Shown here one piece after another: positions 1-8,906 of a stretch of 64,000 nt of DNA; within the stretch, counting starts at the first letter, position 1; each line of letters opens with the position of its first letter. A program made the translations under genes and the position numbers. The notes beneath the pieces were generated by a model. It worked only from the letters and a program-made list of their open reading frames with translations, did not search any database and was not told the DNA's origin. Origin of the DNA: Vibrio splendidus (lineage in GTDB: Bacteria; Pseudomonadota; Gammaproteobacteria; Enterobacterales; Vibrionaceae); the NCBI RefSeq assembly GCF_001557875.1, contig NZ_LNRF01000007.1:62001-126000 (forward strand), written 5' to 3'.

Positions 1-174
1 TTCTAAAATTTCATTTTTTATTCGAAAAGCTGATAAGGGATTGAATTTATCGATAAACAAGTGAAATGAATGGACTAATATAATTGATACCAATTGCGCA
101 TCGATTGAACAGCTTTGGGAGGCGTCTTGCAGAACACCATAAAGTAATCGATCTAAGTCACGAATTAACATTCG

Positions 175-208
175 TTGTAATCATTGTTTCATTCCATTTT
201 GTTACATT
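175..208 (+). promoter_or_regulatory. PHO-box-like promoter of cpdB
   Basis: Positions 175-181 (ttgtaat) and 186-192 (gtttcat) form a direct repeat with an 11-bp period. It resembles the PhoB consensus CTGTCAT-N4-CTGTCAT at about 10 of 14 positions. A possible -10 (tacatt, 203-208) follows after 10 bp, and no good -35 is visible, as is usual when a PHO box replaces it. The spacing fits the Pho regulon layout. PhoB control is inferred from sequence only. Confidence 0.45.
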
Positions 209-247
209 ACGCAACGAATTTTCTACTATCCACTTTGGAGCTACAAA

Positions 248-2224
248 ATGAAAGTTGCAATGAAACCTTTGTCATTGGCTGTACTTGCGGGTCTTGGTTT
301 GACTCTAGCAGGCTGTACAACAACACCAGATACCGATGAAGTGATTAAACTACGTGTCGTAGAGACAACGGACATCCATACCAACCTAATGGATTACGAT
401 TACTACAAAGACAAGCCATCGAAAAAAATCGGCTTAGCACGTACTGCAACTTTAGTAAAAGAAGCTCAAAACGAAGTAACCAACAGCGTATTAGTTGATA
501 ACGGTGACTTGCTGCAAGGTAGCCCAATGGGTGATTACATGGCAGACAAAGGCATCGTTGCAGGTGAAGTTCACCCTGCATACAAAGCAATGAACCAACT
601 AAGCTACGATGCAGCAAACATCGGTAATCACGAATTCAACTACGGTCTTGAGTTCCTAGAAGAGTCTATCAACGACGCTGATTTCCCATACATCAGTGCT
701 AACGTTTACGACGCAGAAACGAAAGAGCACTACTTCACGCCTTACATCATCAAGACACACACGTTTGAAGATACAGCTGGCGTAGAGCATGAGATCAAAG
801 TGGGTTACATCGGTTTCGTTCCACCACAAATCATGACGTGGGATAAGAAGAACCTTGAAGGTAAAGTTACTGCTCGCGACATCATTGAAACTGCTAACGA
901 GTTAGTGCCTCAAATGAAGGCTGAAGGTGCAGACGTTATCGTTGCGATCCCTCACTCTGGCGTATCTCAAGACCCATACAAAGCAGGTGAAGAAAACTCT
1001 ACGCTTTACCTTTCTGAAGTAGAAGGCATTGATGCTATCGCATTCGGTCACTCTCACGCAGTATTCCCTGGTAAAGGCTTCGACAACATCCAAGGTGTTG
1101 ATAACGAAAACGGCACCATGAACGGTGTTGCGGCAGTAATGCCAGGTCGTTGGGGTAGCCACGTAGGTGTTATGGACCTAACACTGGCACAAAAAGACGG
1201 TAAGTGGGAAGTGGTTAAAGGCCAATCAGAAGCACGCCCTATCTACGACAAGATCGAGAAGAAGTCGCTTGCTGCTGCAGATGAAGGCATCGTAACAGCA
1301 CTAGAAAAAGACCACGCAGGTACTCGTGAGTTTGTTAACCAGCCAATTGGTAAAGCAGACGATGTGATGTACAGCTTCCTGTCTCTAGTACAAGACGATC
1401 CAACAGTACAGATTGTTAACCTTGCACAGAAAGATTACGTTGAGCAATTCATCCAAGGTGACCCAGACCTAGATGGCACGCCAGTACTTTCAGCAGCTGC
1501 ACCGTTCAAAGCGGGCGGCCGTAAGAATGACCCAGCAAACTTCACTGAAGTTGAATCTGGTCAACTGACATTCCGTAACGCAGCTGACTTGTACCTTTAC
1601 CCGAACACGCTAGTTGCGATGAAGGTAACCGGTCACGAAGTAAAAGAGTGGCTTGAGTGTTCTGCTGGTCAATTCAACCAGATCGACGTTAACTCAACAG
1701 CACCACAACAGCTGATCGAGTGGGATAACTTCCGTACTTACAACTTCGATGTTATCGACGGTGTTGATTACCAAATCGACGTAACTCAACCTGCGAAATA
1801 CGATGCAAACTGTAAAGTGGTTAACCCGGACTCACAGCGTATTGTTGGCCTAACTTACCAAGGTAAGCCAATCGACATGAAGCAAGACTTCCTGATCGCG
1901 ACCAACAACTACCGTGCATACAGTGCTAAGTTCCCTGGTACAGGTGAAGACTTCATCGCATTTGATGCACCAGATGAGAACCGTACAGTACTTGCGAACT
2001 ACATCTCTCGCGTAAGCAAAGAGCAAGGCCAAGTGAGCCCAACAGCTGACAACAACTGGTCATTCGCACCAATCAAAACGGATAAAAAGCTAGATATCCG
2101 CTTTGAAACGTCGCCAAGCGAGAAAGCAGCACAGTTCATCAAAGAGAAGGGTCAATACCCGATGAAACGTGTTGCGACTGACGATGTTGGTTTCGGCGTT
2201 TACCAAATTGACCTAACTAAATAG
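248..2224 (+). CDS. cpdB: 2',3'-cyclic-nucleotide 2'-phosphodiesterase / 3'-nucleotidase, lipoprotein form
   Basis: This enzyme hydrolyses 2',3'-cyclic nucleotides and then 3'-nucleotides outside the cytoplasm, releasing nucleoside and phosphate. The N-terminal calcineurin-like metallophosphoesterase domain shows the metal ligands in order: D42-x-H44, the GD at 86-87, GNHE at 126-129 and GHSH at 267-270. The C-terminal half is the 5'-nucleotidase-type substrate domain. At 658 aa it matches the CpdB family. The N-terminus is a lipoprotein signal (LAGC, Cys23) rather than a simple cleaved signal, so it is probably membrane-anchored. GGAG at 237-240 supports the ATG. It stands alone, with its own terminator. 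Confidence 0.93.
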   Translation: MKVAMKPLSLAVLAGLGLTLAGCTTTPDTDEVIKLRVVETTDIHTNLMDYDYYKDKPSKKIGLARTATLVKEAQNEVTNSVLVDNGDLLQGSPMGDYMADKGIVAGEVHPAYKAMNQLSYDAANIGNHEFNYGLEFLEESINDADFPYISANVYDAETKEHYFTPYIIKTHTFEDTAGVEHEIKVGYIGFVPPQIMTWDKKNLEGKVTARDIIETANELVPQMKAEGADVIVAIPHSGVSQDPYKAGEENSTLYLSEVEGIDAIAFGHSHAVFPGKGFDNIQGVDNENGTMNGVAAVMPGRWGSHVGVMDLTLAQKDGKWEVVKGQSEARPIYDKIEKKSLAAADEGIVTALEKDHAGTREFVNQPIGKADDVMYSFLSLVQDDPTVQIVNLAQKDYVEQFIQGDPDLDGTPVLSAAAPFKAGGRKNDPANFTEVESGQLTFRNAADLYLYPNTLVAMKVTGHEVKEWLECSAGQFNQIDVNSTAPQQLIEWDNFRTYNFDVIDGVDYQIDVTQPAKYDANCKVVNPDSQRIVGLTYQGKPIDMKQDFLIATNNYRAYSAKFPGTGEDFIAFDAPDENRTVLANYISRVSKEQGQVSPTADNNWSFAPIKTDKKLDIRFETSPSEKAAQFIKEKGQYPMKRVATDDVGFGVYQIDLTK

Positions 2225-2285
2225 ATTACTCTAGTAATCTATAGTTAACGTTCTGAAAGGCTGAGTTTAACGACTCAGCCTTTTT
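2223..2285 (+). terminator. cpdB terminator with a preceding hairpin
   Basis: A perfect 8-bp inverted repeat (2223-2230 / 2233-2240) overlaps the stop codon. It is followed by a second perfect hairpin, ggctgagt (2259-2266) / actcagcc (2273-2280), and a T5 run. The second is a canonical Rho-independent terminator. Confidence 0.9.
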
Positions 2286-2508
2286 CTTTTCTTCTCAATA
2301 TTCAGTCCAAAACCTTAAGTTTCTAACCCTTTAACACCCTCAAGTTCTATACCTAAACCACACACCTCAAAACACTCATTGCATTCAATCAACACAAAAA
2401 AGCTGCAATTCGTTGTAAGTTTTTCTCAGCTCCTCCTGTCTATTTAATTTACTACACTCAATGAATGGTCATTAAGCTATTCATTTATAGGATAGATAAG
2501 GACATTTG

Positions 2509-3096
2509 ATGGACACCGTCGAGAGTATTCAAGCATGGTTAAATTCAGGGGAGGAGTCGTTGCTATGGCTGATGCTTGGCATTGTCGCGCTTTCTTACCT
2601 GCTTGAAGATCTTGCGATTGTTACCGCTGCCGGTTTAGCCACTCAAGAGCTCATTCTTCCTCAATATGCGCTGCTTGCCATTTTCATCGGCATTGCCACG
2701 GGTGACTTAGGTCTCTACTACTTAGGAAAGTCAGGACGTTACTTCCGAGGTGTTCGATATAGAGCCCTCACCAATAAGTACTTTCGTTCGCTTCGTACCA
2801 AATTACGTCAAAACGCATTCAGCAGTCTTTTTGTTATCCGCTTTATACCGGGGCTTCGTACCGTTGGTTTTACCTTAAGTGGTTTTTTCGCCATACCACT
2901 GCCTACTTTCTTGTTTGCCGTTATTAGTGCGACAGCGATCTGGACTGGCGTTGTCTTCTCTGCCATCTACTGTTTAGGGACATCAGCGTGGCTGCAAGCC
3001 TCTGAATATCAATGGATCGTCATCCCGTGTGCCATCGCTTTGCTGTTTGTCGGTAATCAATTAATGAATAAAACCTACTCTAGAGGATTATCATGA
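2509..3096 (+). CDS. DedA-family membrane protein
   Basis: DedA (VTT/SNARE-associated) proteins are multi-span inner-membrane proteins, several of which are thought to move lipids or polyprenyl-phosphate carriers. Visible here are the hydrophobic spans, an early acidic pair (E33-D34) and the signature RFIPGLR at 111-117 followed by a glycine-rich hydrophobic stretch. I chose the ATG at 2509, not the TTG just before it, because aagga at 2498-2502 is correctly spaced. Length 195 aa is typical. It opens a seven-gene unidirectional cluster and overlaps the next gene by 4 bp. The substrate is unknown. Confidence 0.85.
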   Translation: MDTVESIQAWLNSGEESLLWLMLGIVALSYLLEDLAIVTAAGLATQELILPQYALLAIFIGIATGDLGLYYLGKSGRYFRGVRYRALTNKYFRSLRTKLRQNAFSSLFVIRFIPGLRTVGFTLSGFFAIPLPTFLFAVISATAIWTGVVFSAIYCLGTSAWLQASEYQWIVIPCAIALLFVGNQLMNKTYSRGLS

Positions 3097-4226
3097 GTTC
3101 ACCGCAAGATATTCACATCATTCCAGCACATCAAATTAATGCAGGCATGCCCCTGCTTGAAAAAGATACCGTGCGCAGTGTCTCTCCTTACGAGTTTCTT
3201 CCGACGTGGTTCTTCTACACGCCAGTGGTCATTCAAAGCCTGATGCAAGGGTTACGGCACTTTGATTGGGCGCTACCACTCATCGCCAACCCGAGCATTA
3301 AACTCAGTGGCATGGTCGGCGAATCGAAACACGAGATACTAAGCCTTGCCGGATCTTCAAGTCAGCGTTGGATCTCACCGTTTATTACCCTAACCAAAAC
3401 GGATCTTAGCAGTAAAAAACAAGCCGAAGACGCACGCAGCGCGTTAATACAATCAGATCTTGATTTCCCGATCGTGGCGAAGCCGGATCTTGGCTGTCGA
3501 GGTGTTGGAGTAAAGCTGATCAACAACCAAGATCAACTTGAGCAATATATTGAATTTTTCCCAACTAATGCTCGCTTTCTACTGCAAGAAAAAGCGCCAT
3601 ATCAGGCTGAAGCGGGCATTTTCTATGTTCGTTACCCGAATAGTAAACAAGGCGAGATCATCTCGATCACTCTTAAATATTCGCCAATGGTGATTGGAAA
3701 TGGTACCTCGACACTCAAACAGTTGATTGAGAATAGCCCACGAGCAGGACAACTCAGCCACCTCTATTTACCAAGACATCAAGATAAATTGGATCAAGTG
3801 CTCGCAGAGGGCGAAGAGTTCCAACTCGCGTTTGCAGGCAGCCATAGCCGTGGCTGTATCTTCCGAGACGGTAATCAATACATCACTCAAGCTCTAACAA
3901 AACGCTTAGACGAGATATTCGACGACTTCGATGGCTTTCACTTTGGTCGACTCGACGTCAAGTTTAAGGACATGCACAGCCTAATGAACGGCGAGGATTT
4001 CACGATTCTTGAAGTCAATGGTGCAAGCAGCGAGGCTGGACATATCTGGGATCGTAACACCCCATTGCGAGAGATATTTTCTACGCTACTCCTTCAATAC
4101 CGCATTCTTTTTGATATTGGTGCTCAGCAAAAACAACGAGGCCACCAACCTCCATCGTTTAAGAGCCTGTTCACCGCATGGCAAGAAGAGCGACGCCTTG
4201 TTCGACAATATCCGACCACCGACTAA
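3093..4226 (+). CDS. ATP-grasp superfamily protein, function unknown
   Basis: The protein has 377 aa. Residues 128-140 (VAKPDLGCRGVGV) form the ATP-grasp lysine/glycine loop, about 287-290 (RLDVK) holds a metal-ligand Asp, and 307-310 (EVNG) is the terminal Glu-x-Asn metal site as in D-Ala-D-Ala ligases and related carboxylate-amine ligases. These imply ATP-dependent activation of a carboxylate and its coupling to an amine or thiol. The start overlaps the DedA stop (ATGA), so the two are probably translationally coupled. I do not recognise the substrate; an aminoacyl or lipid-linked acceptor would suit the neighbours but is inference. Confidence 0.75.
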   Translation: MSSPQDIHIIPAHQINAGMPLLEKDTVRSVSPYEFLPTWFFYTPVVIQSLMQGLRHFDWALPLIANPSIKLSGMVGESKHEILSLAGSSSQRWISPFITLTKTDLSSKKQAEDARSALIQSDLDFPIVAKPDLGCRGVGVKLINNQDQLEQYIEFFPTNARFLLQEKAPYQAEAGIFYVRYPNSKQGEIISITLKYSPMVIGNGTSTLKQLIENSPRAGQLSHLYLPRHQDKLDQVLAEGEEFQLAFAGSHSRGCIFRDGNQYITQALTKRLDEIFDDFDGFHFGRLDVKFKDMHSLMNGEDFTILEVNGASSEAGHIWDRNTPLREIFSTLLLQYRILFDIGAQQKQRGHQPPSFKSLFTAWQEERRLVRQYPTTD

Positions 4227-4245
4227 CTTTGTACGAGGATCATGA

Positions 4246-4788
4246 ATGAATCCGATAGCCCAACCAAGCGCACTCACTGCTTTATCTCCGAGTATCAAGG
4301 GAGCGGTAGAGATACTGAATCAAGGCCTCGAGTTTCTGTTAGAGATTTCTGACAGTGACTATCTAACAAGCGCTAAGCCACACGTCACCAGCTCTATCGG
4401 TGAACATACTCGTCACACACTCGATCTTTTTCATGCTTTGATTTTGAAAGAGGATGCGACCATCGATTACAACACTCGTCGTCGTGGTCACCCCGTCGAA
4501 TACGACCGCTCAATTGCAGTAAAAGAGATCCACTATGTGATCAATTGGTTAGAACGGTTAGAGCGCAACGATCTCGAAGCACCTATCATGATCCAAACCG
4601 AGGTCTCGATGGGTGCTCAAGTGTTTGCAAGCCTACCTTCTACGCTAGAAAGAGAAGTGACTTTTGCGGCGCTGCATGCCAATCATCATTACGCGATGAT
4701 CAAGGTGATCACCACCTACCTAGACATTAAAACCTGCAACACCTTTGGTTATGCCCCAACCACCAGTAGCTATCTGAGGGAGCAATAA
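4246..4788 (+). CDS. DinB-like four-helix protein
   Basis: This 180-aa helical protein carries GEHTRH (52-57) and LHANHHYA (143-150). Histidines placed near the start and end of the bundle like this are typical of the DinB/YfiT superfamily, which binds a divalent metal and often acts as a thiol-dependent transferase. No signal peptide is visible, so it is likely cytoplasmic. It lies 19 bp after the ATP-grasp gene and 2 bp before the NRDE gene, so it is probably cotranscribed. The specific reaction is unknown. Confidence 0.65.
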   Translation: MNPIAQPSALTALSPSIKGAVEILNQGLEFLLEISDSDYLTSAKPHVTSSIGEHTRHTLDLFHALILKEDATIDYNTRRRGHPVEYDRSIAVKEIHYVINWLERLERNDLEAPIMIQTEVSMGAQVFASLPSTLEREVTFAALHANHHYAMIKVITTYLDIKTCNTFGYAPTTSSYLREQ

Positions 4789-4790
4789 TC

Positions 4791-5540
4791 ATGTGTTCAG
4801 TATCTTGGTTGCTTGAAGAGAATGGTTATCAGGTCTTTTTTAATCGTGATGAGCAAAAGACCCGAGCATTAGCCATGCCACCTAAACAGTATCAAGTTAA
4901 CGGTGTCGATATCATCATGCCTCTCGACCCAACTGGCGGTGGTAGCTGGATAAGCATTAATGGGTTCGGGCTTTCGCTATGCTTACTCAATAACTATCAA
5001 GGCATGGTTCCAGTTGGTCCTTTGGTCAGCCGTGGGTTGTTACTTAAGAACCTATCCTCAAGTCGTAATATCAGTCAGCTCTCTGAAGCGTTTCATAAGC
5101 TCGACCTGCACTCTTTTGCCCCGTTTACCTTGCTGGCTTTTGCACCGAATCTAACTCAACACAATGGTTTGGTGATTGCCTACATGTGGGATGGCATTCA
5201 ACAGAAAATAGTGGAAACCGACTCTCCACTATTCTCTTCCGGTGTTGATTTAGAGCGAGTGCAAACCTACCGACAAGCCAAATACGATCAGCTTATGGCA
5301 ACAGGTAAGAATCAACAGAGCTTACTCAAGTTTCATTCTCACCATCACAGTGAACAGCCCCATTTAGCAACCTGTATGCATCGTGAAGACGCACACACAG
5401 TCAGCTTTACCCATTTACGTAATCTGCACGGTCAAGCCTCTATGTTTTATGCACCCGGCTCACCTTGCGAACCAATAAACCCATGCCAGATAAATCAACA
5501 ACGCTTTACCTTCGATTTGTCACCCGCAATCAATCTATAG
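4791..5540 (+). CDS. NRDE-family (TANGO2-like) protein
   Basis: The 249-aa product begins MCSVSWL and contains FFNRDEQKTR at about 16-25. This is the Asn-Arg-Asp-Glu motif that names the NRDE/TANGO2 family, with the conserved Cys directly after the initiator Met. Family members are linked to lipid and haem handling in eukaryotes; bacterial roles are poorly defined. The N-terminal Cys arrangement resembles an Ntn-type nucleophile, but that is an inference. It sits inside the tightly spaced cluster, with its stop 12 bp before the next likely start. Confidence 0.75.
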   Translation: MCSVSWLLEENGYQVFFNRDEQKTRALAMPPKQYQVNGVDIIMPLDPTGGGSWISINGFGLSLCLLNNYQGMVPVGPLVSRGLLLKNLSSSRNISQLSEAFHKLDLHSFAPFTLLAFAPNLTQHNGLVIAYMWDGIQQKIVETDSPLFSSGVDLERVQTYRQAKYDQLMATGKNQQSLLKFHSHHHSEQPHLATCMHREDAHTVSFTHLRNLHGQASMFYAPGSPCEPINPCQINQQRFTFDLSPAINL

Positions 5541-5552
5541 ATGGAGTCCATC

Positions 5553-5990
5553 ATGAGAAAACTAATCACCATGGTCATGCTACTTGTTAGCCCATACGTA
5601 TTTGCTGCCGATGAAATCTATACCGGCTTCTTTAGCAGTAAGGCACTCGATGGCTACGATACCGTCGCATACTTCACTTCTGGAAAGCCTGTTGAAGGGA
5701 GCAAGAAGTTCAGCACAGAGTACAAAGGCGCGGACTGGTATTTCTCTTCTGAAAAGAATCTGACTTTATTTGTTAATAATCCTGAAAAATATGCCCCTCA
5801 ATATGGTGGTTATTGCGCATGGGCCGTTTCTGCCAAAAACGACTTCGCACCCGGCGATCCACAGTATTGGACCATAGTTGATGACAAACTTTATCTTAAC
5901 TACGACCAAGAGATTCAAGCCACTTGGGAGAAAGACCGTGCACAGCATATTCAACAAGCCGATAAAGCTTGGCCGCAGCTGATTAAGTAA
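5553..5990 (+). CDS. Exported YHS-domain protein
   Basis: I place the start at the ATG at 5553, because ggag at 5543-5546 is well spaced for it and it gives a clean signal peptide (hydrophobic core, cleavage after VFA). The upstream in-frame ATG at 5541 overlaps that ribosome site. The mature part reads as one YHS domain: GYDTVAYF, then YFSSEKNLTLFVNNPEKYAPQYGGYCAW. YHS domains occur in metal-related proteins and are common in small periplasmic proteins of unknown role. It is followed after 10 bp by a small membrane protein. Confidence 0.78.
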   Translation: MRKLITMVMLLVSPYVFAADEIYTGFFSSKALDGYDTVAYFTSGKPVEGSKKFSTEYKGADWYFSSEKNLTLFVNNPEKYAPQYGGYCAWAVSAKNDFAPGDPQYWTIVDDKLYLNYDQEIQATWEKDRAQHIQQADKAWPQLIK

Positions 5991-6000
5991 GGGAATAACC

Positions 6001-6444
6001 ATGACATTCACTCCTACTAAACATCTCCCGGCAGCATTTATCGCGTTTGTGTTTATTCAGTCACTGTTCTTTAAGTTCACTGGCTCATACGAGACAGAAC
6101 ATATCTTTGGCACGCTCGCGACATGGTCAGGCTTAAGCTGGTTCGGTTCGTTTGGCGGCTACTTGATTGGATTCGCTGAATTAATAGCGGCCATTCTACT
6201 GTTCACTCGTTGGCATGGCCTTGGCGCCATTATGAGTGTGGGGATTATGAGTGGCGCAATATTCTTCCACCTGTTTACGCCACTCGGTATTCAAATGCCT
6301 GAGTTCAATGCAGCGGGTGAAATTGTCGGTTACGACGGCGGATTATTGTTTGGTATGGCATGCCTAGTGTGGTTATGCGGTGCTTTTTTAAGTGTGAAAG
6401 ATTTCAAGAATCAAGACGGTTTCCTAAACAACTTTAGTCAATAA
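6001..6444 (+). CDS. Small DoxX-like inner-membrane protein
   Basis: The product has 147 aa and about four hydrophobic segments (near residues 10-22, 48-68, 76-98 and 115-132), with short loops and a lysine-rich C-terminus. The layout resembles DoxX/DoxD-like proteins, but the match is by shape rather than a diagnostic motif. It lies between the YHS gene and the acyltransferase gene (12 bp to the latter), so it is probably part of the same transcript. Function not assigned. Confidence 0.6.
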   Translation: MTFTPTKHLPAAFIAFVFIQSLFFKFTGSYETEHIFGTLATWSGLSWFGSFGGYLIGFAELIAAILLFTRWHGLGAIMSVGIMSGAIFFHLFTPLGIQMPEFNAAGEIVGYDGGLLFGMACLVWLCGAFLSVKDFKNQDGFLNNFSQ

Positions 6445-6456
6445 GGTAGCTTCATT

Positions 6457-8211
6457 ATGATTGATAGTCCTTTTCGTTTACCACGTTACACGCCTTTTGG
6501 TTTAGGTGAGTCTGTTGTCGAGTGGGCAACTGGGCTATCTAAGCTAGACCGACTCTACCAAGATCGAAAAAACGAGTTATCTAGCTTTGAATTCATGAAC
6601 TACACCCTATCGGCGCTCAATATCGACTACTCGGTGGCATCGGGAAGCACGGAATACATCCCGGAAGAAGGACCAGTCGTGATTGTGGCGAACCACCCAC
6701 TTGGCGCCATTGAAGGTGTGATCCTTGCGGATCTCGTAGGATCGGTAAGAAAGGATGTGAAGGTATTAGCGAATGAGTTACTCAAGCGACTACCTGAACT
6801 GGATGACCTTTTCATAGGTGTTGATGTCTTTAATAGTAAAGAATCGAAACGCACCAATGCCAAAGCTATTCGTGATGCCAATAGTCACTTAGCCGACGGC
6901 GGGCTATTGATCGTGTTCCCTGCAGGGGAAGTATCAAGTTACCGCAAAGGGGCTAAAACACTAACTGATATCGAATGGAGTAAATCAGTCGCGAAGTTCG
7001 TTAAACGTCATCAAGCCACTACGGTTCCTATCTTTATCAATGGAAAAAACAGTGAGTTTTTCTACCAAGCGGGGCGTGTACATCCACTGTTGAGAACCGC
7101 TCTACTCGGGCGTGAACTTCTTAATAAACAAGCGACAACTATCTCTATCTCGATTGGCTCATCGATTCCGTATTCAGAGATAAAATCGTTTGAAAAAGAG
7201 ATGGATATCGTCAACTACCTACGACTTAATACCTACCTAATGAGTCAACAAGATAGTACGAATACACCAATCCACGCGCCTTCTTTCGATACTCAAGTGA
7301 TAGCGCCAATATCACCCGAAGTATTGGCAATTGAGGTAGACTCACTCCCTGAAGAGATGAAGCTGCTCGAGCAAGGGGATTTCGAGGTCTACTGCACGCC
7401 AAGCCAATCTATTCCAAACTTAATGCGTGAGATTGGTCGAGTCAGAGAAGAGAGTTTCCGTGAAGTTGGAGAAGGCAGTGGGCTTGCTTGTGACTTGGAT
7501 GAGTATGACCTTTACTACCATCAACTGTTTGTGTGGAACAAAGCGAAGGCAGAATTAGTCGGCGCTTATCGACTCGGTATGGTCGACAAGTTAATCGCAG
7601 AGCACGGGTTGGACCAACTCTATTCCCGCAGTCTGTTTAACTATAACCAAGAGTTTATCGATACGTTAGACAACAGCATTGAGCTTGGTCGCTCTGTAGT
7701 GAGCAAGCCTTACCAAAAGAGCCTTAACTCACTGTTACTGCTATGGAAAGGTATCGCGACCTTTGTGTCTCGTCACCCTCAATACACCCACCTATTTGGC
7801 CCGGTCAGTATCAGTAATGATTACAGCCACAATGCACGCCTGTTGATCGCGACCACTTTATCAATTCACCACTACGATGAAGAAAAAGCGAATCTGGTTT
7901 CCCCTTCTTCACCACTCAATACCAGTAGTCATGTGTTCTGGCAGAATCATCTATTGTCGTCACTGGCGAGTGTGCCCCTACTTTCAAAAGTATTAGCGCG
8001 GATGGAACAAGGAAAAGGCCTACCTGTGTTATTGCGCCAATACCTAGGGATGAACGGGAAGTTGGTTTGCTTTAACGTTGACCCATCATTTAATGATGCG
8101 TTAGATGGTTTGATTGTCGTGAACCTTAAGAAGGTACCTTTGAAGACCTTAGGTAAATACATGGGTAGAGAACTCGCTCAAGACTACCTAGAGCAACACG
8201 CTCGACGCTGA
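6457..8211 (+). CDS. olsF: Bifunctional acyltransferase, OlsF-type ornithine lipid synthase
   Basis: This 584-aa protein joins an N-terminal PlsC-like O-acyltransferase (NHPLGAIEG with H80 and E86; a substrate-loop FPAGEVSSYR near 164-173) to a C-terminal GNAT-like N-acyltransferase region (from about 310, with ELGRSVV and surrounding motifs). That order is the OlsF fusion, which makes lyso-ornithine lipid and then ornithine lipid. I recall a V. cholerae homologue (VC0489) tied to ornithine lipids under phosphate limitation. The PlsC acidic residue is Glu where many relatives have Asp. It closes the seven-gene cluster. Confidence 0.75.
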   Translation: MIDSPFRLPRYTPFGLGESVVEWATGLSKLDRLYQDRKNELSSFEFMNYTLSALNIDYSVASGSTEYIPEEGPVVIVANHPLGAIEGVILADLVGSVRKDVKVLANELLKRLPELDDLFIGVDVFNSKESKRTNAKAIRDANSHLADGGLLIVFPAGEVSSYRKGAKTLTDIEWSKSVAKFVKRHQATTVPIFINGKNSEFFYQAGRVHPLLRTALLGRELLNKQATTISISIGSSIPYSEIKSFEKEMDIVNYLRLNTYLMSQQDSTNTPIHAPSFDTQVIAPISPEVLAIEVDSLPEEMKLLEQGDFEVYCTPSQSIPNLMREIGRVREESFREVGEGSGLACDLDEYDLYYHQLFVWNKAKAELVGAYRLGMVDKLIAEHGLDQLYSRSLFNYNQEFIDTLDNSIELGRSVVSKPYQKSLNSLLLLWKGIATFVSRHPQYTHLFGPVSISNDYSHNARLLIATTLSIHHYDEEKANLVSPSSPLNTSSHVFWQNHLLSSLASVPLLSKVLARMEQGKGLPVLLRQYLGMNGKLVCFNVDPSFNDALDGLIVVNLKKVPLKTLGKYMGRELAQDYLEQHARR

Positions 8212-8232
8212 TTTAGCCCGAACTGTACCTAC

Positions 8233-8270
8233 ACTCAAATAAGTGCGATGATTTCGGCACTTATTTGGGT
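8233..8270. promoter_or_regulatory. Long inverted repeat between olsF-type gene and regulator
   Basis: Arms at 8233-8246 and 8257-8270 pair over 14 bp (one G-T), including 11 uninterrupted bases, with a 10-nt loop. No T-run follows directly, so it may be an operator for the regulator that starts at 8283, a weak terminator, or a 5' mRNA hairpin. Confidence 0.5.
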
Positions 8271-8282
8271 TAGGTTATTTTC

Positions 8283-8849
8283 ATGCACACCTCTTTTATC
8301 GAACAACTGCAAAGCTTCGACTTTTCTGAAAGTCAGATTGAATCTCTAGTCGCTGTCGCCAAGCCACTTGAACTTCCAACCAGACACATCCTTATTAACC
8401 AAGGTGAAATGGCAGGCTCAATCTACTTCGTACTTGAAGGCTTGTGTCATGCTTGCTACCTCACTGATGATGGTAAGCAATACAGCAAAGAGTTCTACTG
8501 GGAACAAGATTGGATCATCGGCTTTGAGAGTCTGATAAAAAACCAAGCTTCCCCTTACCTATTAGAAACACTCACCCCCATCACAATGTTAGAACTGCCA
8601 ATGAATGCAGTAATCGAGTGGCGTGCATCGAATAACCCTTTGTATTTAAAGCTGTTAGAAACACAACTGATGCATAAGGAAAACAAAGAACGCTTCATGC
8701 TGCTCTACACACCAGAGCAACGTTACCAGCTTTTCTGCGAACACTACCCAGACCTTGAACAACGCCTCAACGACAATCAAATTGCCGCCTACTTAGGAAT
8801 AACCGCGATAAGTTTGAGCAGAATTAAAGGTCGAATTAACAATAGTTAA
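8283..8849 (+). CDS. Crp/Fnr-family transcriptional regulator
   Basis: At 188 aa this is shorter than Crp (210 aa). An N-terminal cyclic-nucleotide-binding-like beta roll (LINQGEMAGSIYFVLEG at about 38-54) is followed by a helical dimer segment and a compact C-terminal helix-turn-helix (NQIAAYLGITAISLSRIKGR). The FNR iron-sulfur cysteine pattern is absent, and I do not see the full cAMP-binding RxS signature, so the ligand is unknown. It starts just after a long inverted repeat that could be its own operator. Confidence 0.82.
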   Translation: MHTSFIEQLQSFDFSESQIESLVAVAKPLELPTRHILINQGEMAGSIYFVLEGLCHACYLTDDGKQYSKEFYWEQDWIIGFESLIKNQASPYLLETLTPITMLELPMNAVIEWRASNNPLYLKLLETQLMHKENKERFMLLYTPEQRYQLFCEHYPDLEQRLNDNQIAAYLGITAISLSRIKGRINNS

Positions 8850-8906
8850 TGCCAACAATCATCACGCATAGTACATTCAGAGCATCGATAACCTCTGGAT
8901 GTAAAC

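Noticed and set aside
2430..2508. PHO box before the DedA cluster
   Set aside because: Only half-matches (for example around 2436-2453) and wrong spacing; a 7-bp inverted repeat at 2460-2485 is more evident but unassigned.
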